Assembly: GCA_029168955.1 (NCBI GenBank)
Contig: JAPDOI010000115.1
Span: 1,190,001-1,254,000, forward strand
Origin: Aplectana chamaeleonis
Lineage: Eukaryota > Nematoda > Chromadorea > Rhabditida > Cosmocercidae
Length of the DNA: 64,000 bases
Direction of reading: 5' to 3'
A program made the position numbers and the translations under genes. Shown one piece after another: positions 34,001 through 46,000 of the stretch (the first letter of the stretch is position 1; the number at the start of each line of letters is the position of its first letter). A model generated the notes under the pieces. It was not told the origin of the DNA. It did not search any database and saw nothing but the letters and a program-made list of their open reading frames with translations.

Positions 34001-37000
34001 TGTAACTCTCTCCAAGATGAGCATGAAATCTGAAAATTAATTTTCTGGGTGTCCTGTGCCTTTACCGTTGTGTAAACATGTTAACGCCTCGTTTTTGGTT
34101 AACGCGGTCATCAGAATCGAGACACGCCCACCGTTCCCCGTGTTTCACCACCAACTTACACATCAATGCACACATTGCACCCAAACTTTAAAGGCAGCAG
34201 ACACGCTCAAAAATAGTATCGATTTTATGACGTAAATCAAAGGTTTGGAGCTGGTTGTATTGGGAACTGACGGAAACTGTGTGCAAATAGAGGAACAACG
34301 GTTATTCTGTTATCAGGTGAAAGTGGACGAGTTTCACGGCGCGCGGTTGAAACAGCGAATATTAGCAACAAAACGGTTGAGATAGAGAAGCCGATATACT
34401 CTTATAGCCTGTACTGGAACGTTAACCTCGTTGGAAGCATCAAAAACCAGCGAAAGGGACCGTATTAGTAGTATCAATCTGGACGAGTTTGCATTTTGGG
34501 GCGGGGTTGCAGAAATTTTTCGATTTGCATTGCTGAAATTTGGCAGTTTTGACCCCTTTTCGACGCTTCCAACGGCGTGGGCAGTCTACTAGGAGCTATG
34601 CGACTCTAAAAACGTGGTTAACTCAACAACTTTTTCGAGAGTGTCTGCTGCCTTTAAAGGGATGCTAAACGCAGTTTTGGCTGAGGCACTGACAATTTGT
34701 CCCGTTCGGCATTTCTTTTTCAGTTAAAATGAGAATCCAGCTGTCTCATAACGGTATCAGACATCTAATTTTTCATTTTTCTGCTGATACTCCGCGGCAG
34801 TCGCTGCTATCGCAAAAGTATCAATAGGGTGTATGACGCTTTTTTATCGCGAATTCTAAATCATTATGAGTATATCCTTGAAACAAATCCAACGACCTCC
34901 TTTCTTGTTTAGTATTGAAACCTGCTATTTTGTCTTCCAGATAAAATATACGTCCGACGAGCTGAAAGATGTGATAAAATCCAGCACAGAATTGTTAAGA
35001 GCGGAAAGCACACTGGCCGAAATCAATCCGCCAATTGTTATCGTTGGAGATATACATGGCCAGGTTAGTTCGCCCTGCAGAAATAATGAGGACGCCGCTC
35101 GAAGCTGATGAGTTGAAGAGAGTCAGATAATAGGGGAATCGCAGAAAAAAGGAGAATCTCGTCCCGCAGAAAATGTCAGCTATTATGATGAAAAGCTGCG
35201 CGTGCGAAATAGGTTGTGGATATTATCCTAGACAGGGGACCGCTATATGGTTAAAGACAGAAATGGGTGCAAAACTAGAGAAAATGATATCATTCATCCA
35301 TGAAAATTAAAACTTGTGCTGATTTCAGATGCCTGATAGCGTTATCGTTATCAGTCATTGCTTTCACGGAAACTCCATGAAATTACACAAGGACGCTCAT
35401 ACCGAACAGTGAAACGAACAGCTATGTAGAGTTCACGTAATAATTCTAGTCTGATCAATGGACGGGCAGCGACGGTAGATCAGCGCGCGATAAGAACGTA
35501 AAGGCCAACCGGACGTTGCTCGACACGACGCGGTCGCGTCACGCTCTATATTTTTCACAAGTTTATAATTTGACACTAGCACAAAACTCTCACCGAAGCG
35601 AAGTAGATTTCCTTTTTCAAAGTGTTGCATGTTATGGGCCCGATATCGTGAAAACTTTATCGCCGGTGAGGCTGTTTCTCTTCTCCCTAATCTGTTCACA
35701 GCCTCAGCCGCTTACCTCTTCAGAAAGACGGTGTGTGAATGAAAACACACCGCTTCCCATTCTTTTCTACCCTACCCCTTATCAATTGGGTATCATCAAT
35801 CTTGTTTACCATGAGAATTTTGTGCCGATGGCAATTTATAATCGTCTATAACTTTCTAAGCTTTTACTCCGATTTTGTTATTCCTTGACCACCGGTGGTG
35901 CTGTTTTCCTACTTCCTAGTTCAGGCAGATCCTTAACTGCTGACCCTTAGAGAAGGAATGTGTGTGAATGAAGACACACCGTTCTCCTTTTCTATACCCT
36001 ACCCTTTATCAATTGGTTATCATCAATTTTCTTTACGAGGGCCGTGACGCGACCGCGTCTTGTCTAACATTGTTCGGTTAGCTCTTAGGCCCCGGTCATA
36101 GTTGGATGAGCCGACGTCTCCAGCCCGGTCGATACACACAGAATGCATTGGAAATGGGATGCAAAAATCACTCGGTGATTCCCCCGCACCCCCCAACACC
36201 CCCCAACCCCCACCCGGTCGATACAAATGAACAACATGGTGATGGGAAGCTGAGAAAATCACTCGGTGTATCCCCCCCGCACCCCCCCCCCCGGTCGATA
36301 CGTATGTTTAAAGTGATGGAGTGAAGTTGAGAAAATCACTCGATGTATCCGACGCGGTCGATATCCATGCAATACGTGCATGAGAAAATCACCGGGTGGG
36401 CGGGTCGATGATAAAACATAGCGTATCACTAGAAAGCTAACCTTACTGCTACCTCCGTTACTTCACCATACTCTCCTTCACTATTTCTCTGAACAGGTGC
36501 AATCCTGTTGGCCACGTAACCATCGTCATATCTAGTTGGATGAACCGAGTGATTTTCTCAACCTCACTCCATCATTTTAAACATACGTATCGACCGGGTG
36601 GGTGTTGGGGGTGTTGGGGGTGTTGGGGGGGGGGGGGGGTGCGGGGGGGGGATACAGATGCAAATAGCACCAACTCTGACCGGGGCCTTAGGCCCCGGTC
36701 AGAGTTGGTGCTATTTGCATCTGTAACCCACCGACTCCCCCCAACACCCCCCTTTCTAGTGATACGCAATGTTTTATCATCGGCCCGCCCACCCGGTGAT
36801 TTTCTCATCCGCCGTCATCCACGTATTGCATGGATATCGACCGCGTCGGATACATCGAGTGATTTTCTCAACCTCACTCCATCATTTTAAACATACGTAT
36901 CGACCGGGTGGGTGTTGGGGGGTGGGGGGGGGGGTGATGGGGGGATACACCGAGTGATTTTCTCAGCTTCACCTCACCATGTTGTTCATAGAACAAGTTG

Positions 37001-40000
37001 AAATCTCAATCCCCGAACAAAACTCAGAGCATATGGCGGTACGAGAATCAAATGAGGTAATAACATTCGGATACAACATTCGATACTGTTCAGGTTCATC
37101 CATGTTTTCTCTTTGTTTGTGTTAATGTTAGTTTATTCGTCCGTTAGGATGATGCACCGTGCATTTATGTGTTGTAAAGCGCGTCGTTCGCGACGTAAAT
37201 ATAAATAAATAAATAAAATACGTATCGACCGGGTTGGTGTTAAGGGTGCGGGGGGGGGGGATACACCGAGTGATTTTTGCATCCCATTTCCAATGCTTTC
37301 TGTGTGTATCGACCGGGCTGGAGACGTCGGCTCATCCAACTATGACCGGGGCCTTACGTTCTTATCAGCGCGCGCATGATCGAAACCTCATTGGCTTGTG
37401 TAGCGGCCAACACGGCACGGTCAGCCGCCTTGTCCATGCGTCAGACTAAAATGAATACGGATACCATACAGTAACCCTCTTTTAAAAATTTCCAGGTGTG
37501 AGCTCTGATATGAGCCCATCGTTCTAGGCAAGAAATATTTCTGCTCATTTTTAAACTCCGCAGTCACTTCCAGTAGCCTCTCAAATAGAGCGGTGTAAGA
37601 GGGTTTTTAGGCGATCGCTGTAGCCAGCCCGGTGCTCAATCATGGAAACCCGAACGCTAACGTCGGACAGGGAACGAGATTCTCATGCCTTAAAATAGCG
37701 TGTTTTGTCGTGTCGATTGCGTCCAACACTACTCATTGTACGACACCATGGAAATTTTTGCTTCCTTGGAGAATGCATTCCTGGACTTCCTTGTTTTATT
37801 TTAGAAGGGAACATAACTTACATGATAATTCACGTATAAGGAGATTGAAACGACAAAGCATTTCCAATTTAAGCTGAGTTTCGACGTGTACAGGCAAATT
37901 GAAAGAACGTTGTTGTGAATTTTTTTATTCATGATGTCGTAGAATGAGTAGTGTTGGACGCAATCGACACACTAAAACCCGCTATTTTACGGCATGGGAA
38001 TTTCGTTCCCTGTCCGACGTTAGCGTTCGAGTATCATGGAAGACATGAATGAGCTGGGGTGGAAAAAACGCCCCATGTGGCTGACCCGACCGTTGTTCAC
38101 ATGATCAGAAATGAGTGATATTCATGATATCGTTCCACATACTCAGGCAAAACTGCGTTTAGCATCCCGTTAAAGTTTGAGTGCATTGGATGCATTGATG
38201 TGTAATTTGGTGGAGAAACACGGGGAACGTTGGGCGTGACTCGATTCTGACGACCGTGTTAACCACAAACGAGGCGTTAATATGTTCACACAAAGGTATT
38301 AACAATGTTGCTGGTATAACAATGTTGCATCTCACAGTGTGCCTCAGCCGGCTCTACGGAGCCGGACCTGAGAGGTGGCCTCGAGTCACTTCTCAGAAAT
38401 TCCACCGGATGCCGGAGGATAATTTTTGTCGGCAAGGAGAGGGGGCTCCCACGGCACGGGGGGTTGGTACCCAACTGTGATGCCATCTCCCCACGGTCCA
38501 CGGTGGGGCGCACTCCACTGTGGACCGTGGCGGTCGGGTCGCCCCCCCCCCCTGTGGGGACCCCAGAGGGGATAACCCGATTGGGATGTCCCCGTGTGGC
38601 GGCCATTCCGTTTCCCTTAGCGTTGGTGATGGCGTTACATGGAAGGCTGACCATCTCGTTCCCTGTGAGGCGACCAGCCCGTTCACTCTATCGTTGATGG
38701 TCGGGTTGTGTGAGCCCTCCATCGCGAACGGGTCCGTCAACGGGATGGTCGTCGATTATGTCTGAGTAACTCATACATATTGAGAGCGCCAGCCACAGCT
38801 GGCCACACCGGGTGTTTTCTGCAGCCCCCACCGTCCACGTTTTTCTTTCGTGTCGCCCTGGTTGGCCTCGGCGTCTTTTTTCAACCAAATCTCACAGGGG
38901 CCTTAGAATTCCATCGCTGAACGCTTCGAAAGCATGCTTCGAATGAAAATCGACGTGCGATGTGAAACGATCGATTCTCATGGTTATCATGCTATCGCAT
39001 CGCCCGGCGATCAGACTCTAAAATAAGCCTAACTCATAAGCTTTCACGGCTTTTTCACGGCATCGCACACGACATCATGCTTTGGAAAGCCTTCCATCAG
39101 TAAAAGTTACAGTTTCGCACTCCTCACTGGAATCTCTGGAAAGAAAAGTACTGGAAGCTCTTGGGATAAGGCGGTTATCCCCCGGAATCAGCAACAGGGA
39201 TGAGATGGTAGATGCATTGCGCCTTATCTCGTAAGTGTATCCACTGGGGTCATATTTTCCGTGCACATCATAACTGTTTGCTCATTTGATAGAACCGGGG
39301 AGTCGCAGAGGGTGAGCTCGTCTGAGCTGTGAATTTGGTGCTATGTGGGAAGGGGGGCACTATGGCGCGATGGACTTTACTGTGCCGCACAAAATTTGAG
39401 CACCTATCTGGGGTTTCCCTCCCCTGCCTAAATCAGGAGAGTCATTGCAGCACGGAAAAATGGGCGTGGCCAAGTGCGATACAACAGTGCCCCCCCCTTC
39501 CCACATAGCACCGTGAATTTTTGCAATTCTAAAAACAATTTTGCAGAGTTGGCATCGCGGCTAGTTTGGTTAGTGCTTGGATTGTTGACCACGACCCTAC
39601 TAATTGATTAGGTGTGCCAGCTCTCGATTTAATTTTGGAAGAAAATACACGAGTGAATGAGTCTTCGGGATAGAACAATCTTGCCTAACTAATAAGAGCT
39701 AATGCAAACCATTCCTCATTGCTTTTCTACCCTGAATATTATGTGCGTGTGTTATGGTTCGTTATCATGTTTTGTTCAAAAGTGGTTACGGTAGCCCGAC
39801 GTTCCAAAGGATCGGTATGGGCATTATAATCAAAGTGGTTGGTGAGGCCAATCGAGCGGTCGTACAAGCAGAAAAAAATTGCTAATACCCTGGTCCCATG
39901 CTCCAGTAGGCACTATAATCCACATAGCGATCATTCGGACGTCGGGCTACCGTAACCATTCCTGATCAAAACATGATAACGAACGATAACACACGCTCAT

Positions 40001-43000
40001 AACATGCGGGGTTTAAAATGCCAAAGGAGCGGTATGCATTCATTCACACACCGCTCTATTCGAGAAGCCGCTGGAGGTCGAAATCGTGCTAACATGTTTG
40101 TACGATGCGCTCATATCCAAGGTGACACTTGGAAAATTTTCGGAAGCGGGTTACTGTGGCCCTTCGTCCACTGATCGGCATGAGCGTGCTTGTCCAGTAG
40201 GCTGTGTATTCGAAGAGTATCGTCAATCTCTGGATGAGGGAGTGCGAGTATGGAGCTTCGGAGGTCCGTTTTGCTCCTAAACAAATCATACGTATCGATC
40301 AAACGTGTTCAGGCAGGTAACTTTAGGAAAGAATGCTACTGGCCAGAACAGGAGACGATTTGTGGCACCGAAGAAGGCGGTACGAATAGGAGCATGGAAC
40401 GTTCGAACGGCGCACCACGTTGGGCAAAAGGAGATTATTGCAAGAGAATTGTCCATGAACGGAATATCGGTTGCTGCGCTGTCCGAGCTCAGGATAAGTG
40501 GATGCGAAACAATGAGCGTCCAAGTGCCCGTCAGTAACGAGAATATGACGTTGTTCTACTCCGGTAGCGACGGACATCACCAAGGCGTTGGATTCATGCT
40601 GAGCAATCGTGAAGCTGGAAGTGTTCTTTCATTCGAGCCGATTTCTAGCAGGGTCGCTGTTCTCACATTGTGCGGAACTGTCAAGACACACGTCGTGGCC
40701 GTCTATGCGCCTACGGAACCGAGCTGCGAAGCCAAAAAGGACGCCTTTTACGCTCAACTTCAAGATCCGCTAAATTCTATTCCAAGGTCTGATCTCATCA
40801 TGGTTGCAGGAGATTTCAACGCACGTTTCGGCAGGGAAATATCAGGATGGAAAGAAGTCATGGGCAGATTTGGAGTTGGTGAATTGAATGACAATGGACT
40901 GCGTCTGCTCTCTTTCGCTGCGTTCAATGGACTTCTCATCGGGAACATTCACTTTCAACACCGTAGGAAACATCAGTTGACGTGGAGGAACCCTATTGGG
41001 GAAGACGTGGCCACGCTAGACTACGCGCTAATAAATTCACGTTTCAGGTCGTCATTGAACGACGTGCGCGCTATGAGAGGCCCTGACTGCGGTTCGGACC
41101 ACTATCTCCTGCGTGCATTGGTGAAGCTTCGATTGCAGCGAGCTAGGAGCGTGGAGCCTCCCAAAAGAAGACTTGATTGGTCGCGTTCAATGGCACCCAA
41201 TAGGAAAGAGGCTTTACAAGTCGCGCTGTCGAACCGTTTTGCTTTGTTAGCTGAAACTGATTCAGTGGACGTACACGTGAGGCAGACAACGGAGGCCATC
41301 CTGGAATGCACTCAGCCACTTTGCCCTGTCACCCGTCAGCGGACGCAACCATGGATATCTGACGAGTCTAATCGCCTCATAGACGAACGGAAGCAAGCGA
41401 AACTGTCTAATTTCAATCGGTTTCGGGAGCTGTGTAAAGAACTTCGAGGCAGGTTAAAGGCGGAACGAGAATCGTATTGTAATAGGATAGCCGACGAAAT
41501 GGAGGAGTCTGCTGTTAAGCATGACTACCGCTCACTCTACCGTACGCTCAAGCGTCTCAGGAAGAAGACTAAGCCCGTTAGCGATGGCATCAGAAACTCG
41601 GACGGCACGTTCGTGTGCACTACTGACGAACGTCTTCAGCGATGGAGACAGTTTTTCGGTAACCTTTACAATCACGACGCACCACGGGAACCGATTGTCG
41701 AATCGCCTCTAATACAAGTGCCGCACGAAGCCGCTTCGCATTCAGTACCTTCTGTGAAAGAAGTGAGTCGAGCGGTCAAGTCTCTGAAGAACGGCAGGGC
41801 GTCGGACGTGGACAACATAACTGCTGAGGCAATCAAAGCTGGTGGAGACATTCTGTTGTGTCAACTTCATAGGCTGATTAAGCTCATTTGGAAGTCTGAG
41901 AACATACCAGTCACTTGGAAGCGTGGTATCATCGTGCCTATCCACAAAATGGTGACGCGAGGGAGTGTCACAACTATCGCGGAATAAGTCTCTTATCGGT
42001 TGTTGGAAAAGTCTTCAACAGGATCATTCAGAGCAGACTTCAGCGACATCGAGAACAAACCAGCCGTGAAGAACAAGCAGGATCTCGACCGGGCCGTAGC
42101 TGCAGCGACCAAATTTTCGCTTTGCGTCAGCTCCTGGAAGAAAGGATCCGTTGTGGTAAACGTGTTGTCATCGTGTTTATTGACTTCAAGTCAGCATTCG
42201 ATTGCGTTTACTGGCCAGCTTTATGGAGATCACTTGCATGCTAACACATACCGAAGAAGATAGTGAAGCTGCTTCAGGAAACATACAAGGGATCAACTAG
42301 TTGCATTCGCATCGGCGATAGGCTGTCTAAAGGATTTATTATCAACGCTGGTGTACGTCAGGGGGTGTCATTTCGCCGCTACTTTTCAATACCGTGATCG
42401 ATGCCATCATGAGAAAGGCCTTTGAAAACAAAAGAGGTGTCCAGTACGGTACCAATGATTACGTGACGGACTTGATGTTTGCGGATGGATAGTGCTGTGT
42501 TCGCGGATACCGATGCTGAGGCGGCGTATTTAATTGGAAACATAGCGTTGATTGCGAACTCATATGGCTTACGAATCAATAAATATAAGACGAAAGTCAT
42601 GACATCAGATGGGTCGCACGCCTCTGTGCTCTTTGAAGGAGTTGAACTCCAGCAAGTGAAGGACTTTAAGTACCTTGGATCAGTAGTACAGGAGAAGAAG
42701 GTGGCAGCAACGATGGAGATCCACAGCAGAATCGGACAGGCTTCTACCGCTTTTGCTTCGCTTGGCTGGTGTCTGTGGAAGAAAGCCAACGTATCGATGG
42801 CGACGAAGATTCGGCTTTTCCGAGCATTGATTATTCCTATTCTATTGTACGGCTCGGAAACGTGGACACTGCTAAAGTCGGACCTGGTGAAACTCGAGTC
42901 TCTCCAGATGCGATGCTTGCGCCAGATCCTCGGTATTTCGCTTTGTAACTGCATCCGCAACGAAATCATGAGGGATGTGTTCAGCAACCCACGATCGAGG

Positions 43001-46000
43001 AACAAGTCCAGACCAGACGGTTGCGATGGTTTGGGCACGTATGCAGAATGGACGCGAGCCGACTACCGCACAGCATGCTATGGAGGAAACGTCCAGTGCA
43101 GTGGAAGATCCAATGAACGGCCCCTAAAAAGGCTTGGCTGAAACAAATCGAGGATGATCTGAAGAAACAACGGGGCAGTGTCCTTGATGCTAGATCTATT
43201 GCTACGAATCGTTCTGAATGGAAGCGTGTCGTTCAGGCCGCTCGAGCTCCCATGGCACCCACAACAGTGTATTGGCTGAGAGGTCATCCCGCTCCGCCAG
43301 ACGCCAGCTAACGGGATGAGTGAGTGAGTGAATTGCAGGTAAACATAATTTGCCACCTCGACAAGCATGTTTTTACGTTAAGCTAGCTGCGACCATGCGA
43401 AGGACAACTGTTCCTCTTTCATCGCGCGTAATGGATAGGCGCTCCAATTGTGATCGCTTCGTGGCAAACGTCCCACATCGCTGGGTCGCGATGACGAAAT
43501 CCTATGTTTCACTGCTTCGCTGCTGGAGGGGCGATTCTCGATGGTCGCTGATCCTCGCTCCATCGCTGCCATTATGGCAGCGATAGAGCGAATGACACGT
43601 TTGGTCCAGTGAACCGTGACTCTTTCACATGACAAAATCAGTGTTCATGAGTCGAAACGTGTTATTGATGACTATCAGCCATTAATTTCACTGATCGATT
43701 AAATTCTTCGATCACACTTCGAGCTATGCACTATGAACAAAATCGCTGCCGGTGCTACATCGCTGCAGCAGCGGGTGCAAAATCGCTGCGATGAAAAAGA
43801 GCGACGATGCAGTCAAAGCATGGCTTTGGAAGCCGATCGGACCCCCGAAGCTCTATCCGCTATTCCTGATTGAGGGGAAGCCGCGACGCCGATATGATAG
43901 ATTTATCATAAAGACCGAGCGTGTGTTTCAGATATTGAAAAAACCCGCTTTTGAAAACACATTATTGAAAATGAATAAACAACCGCTCCGCTTCTAATAT
44001 ATAGTGATAATAGGTGCATCGCGGCTTCCTAGAGATGAGATACAAACAATACCTCTACATCTACTGATATTTAGTACTTCGACTTGTTGCGGATGTTCAG
44101 CAAGTTTTCTGAAGGAAATCAACACGGAAGTATGCGTGTAAAGGCAAGTGTTTTGAGAATCGTCTCCCTTCTAGACAGCATTTAAATTATGGCTCCCCAT
44201 TACAATGTGTCACAACTATTTCAGTACATTTTTCTTGGCGATTACGTGGATCGTGGCCGACGTTCACTTGAGTGTGTTTGCCTGGTACTAACCCTAAAGA
44301 TTTTGTTCCCTCGAAAGGTAAGCATTTGTCAATGAATCCTTTAACGTGGATTTAATAGAATTTAAGACACTAGCTGACTGATTCCAGCTCGAACTGGGGT
44401 CGTATTCGCCAATAACCCGCCGGGTAGTCGAAGGGTAAATGAGGTGAAATTTCAATAAAACGCGCGCTCCACGGCCACCTCTCGCCTCCCTTGGCTTCCC
44501 TCGCGACCGCCGGAATTTTTCGAATAGCATAGCTGAAAAATGGCCGCTTCGCGATGGAATCTTTATCTTTTTGCAGTGATATCGATACGTAACACAGTTT
44601 GCATTTCCATCTTACATGGTGTAAGATAGGTTGATCTGCTCCTCTACCGCGCGCGGTATCATCCCTTCCGCTTCCCTTCGACTACCCTCGGCGGGTTGTT
44701 GGCGAATACCACCCCTGGAGTTTCAAAAAATTATCCGTTGAATATTGTGGGGGGGGGGAGACGAAAAGAAACAGGCACTATCTTAGTCGGGGGGGGGGCA
44801 CTCAGGATTTCAGTCAGAATTGAGATGAAATAATGATCGAAAACGCTATTATTTAAAGTATTTCTACATAATTTCAATAGCAACAATGATTGATAGCAGT
44901 ACCGAGCAACTTTTATCAGGTTTTTTGTTCATTTCTATGAGTAAATCTTGGGTGCCCCCCCCTCGTCTAGGATAGAGCCAAGAAACAACTCGAAGTTCGT
45001 TAAATTCCTTCAACGCACCTGGGTAGATCGGAAGCAATAGAACCTTTTTTTGAATTTTAGAACTTCGAACACTTTCAGTCCAAACTTTGTCCAGGGGGGT
45101 AGTCCGGGAGCTGGACACGAATACATATACGATCCAATTTCGGTTTTTCGAAAGATTACAGTTGGTTATCGTAGGCAAATGATACTTATCCTACTGTAAC
45201 TTACTAGGGCTTGCTGAATATTTCCGAAGGACTTTCACAAAACCTTATTTTGATAATCGTTGGTATGTGACAGAGCATTGAGAATCCGTTTTCCAAATCT
45301 CCTAAGTGCCTCAGAGTTTTGCTAAAGATTTCCAAAACTAGGCTTTTTCATAGCTTTTCGTAGTGAAAAAAGAGTAAAAAAAATGCCTTAGATTTGACTC
45401 CAGATTTCACTGTGGCTGTTAATTGGGACGCTAAACACGAATTTGAGGTCCATTTTTCGACTTTAAAGGCACATTCCAACCTAAGGATCGTTTTTTTCGA
45501 CTATCTTAAAAACGGTTTGACGCTGATTCCAACGATGCCTTTAAAATCGTACAAAACCCTCTGGGAACGGAGTTATGGCTCTTGAAAGTCTGAGCCGCGG
45601 AAGCATGGTGGACGAGTTGTCCGAGGCTTGCAACTTCCGTCATTTGCAACCGATGTACATATGCGAGCCGACCTGAGTAAAGAGAGAGGCTGAGAATGAA
45701 GGGAAAGGCGGGCTATTGATCGGAAACCATCGCTCATCTCGCCACTGCTGAGCTCGAAAGATCGCAAAAGGGGCGTGAAAATGGGTTCCTGAGGTGGGCG
45801 CCCGAAGGTGGTTTCCTCCTATACCTCGCTTATTCGGAAGAACTGAGAGCTCTCACTTGGCAGGTGCTAAATGGGGTGGATCTTCTTCACAATTATGTGG
45901 GAATCTCAGATTCCGTCCTCGAGCTTGGACTGTGTCTTCAAGGTAAGTGAGGATTTTAAAGGCAGTGTTCACGATGATTCTCGTTTCAAAGTTCTCCACT

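Larger units (their letters stand above)
30565..34690. mobile_element. Family H repeat, heavily interrupted copy
   Basis: Read in pieces (30565-30757, 33504-33577, 34062-34191, 34654-34690), this equals the compact copy at about 38140-38570 on the other strand. Three elements have been inserted: 30758-33503, 33578-34061 and 34192-34653. The 38-kb copy acts as the empty-site reference for each. Confidence 0.75.

Noticed and set aside
40086..40302. Short ORFs on both strands before the RTE element
   Set aside because: They lie in the rearranged palindromic MITE copies and mirror each other.
43752..43997. 81-codon ORF just before phosphatase exon 3
   Set aside because: The peptide ([17 protein letters not shown]) looks protein-like. 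However, it does not fit the PP1 family between exons 2 and 3, and has no matching splice sites.
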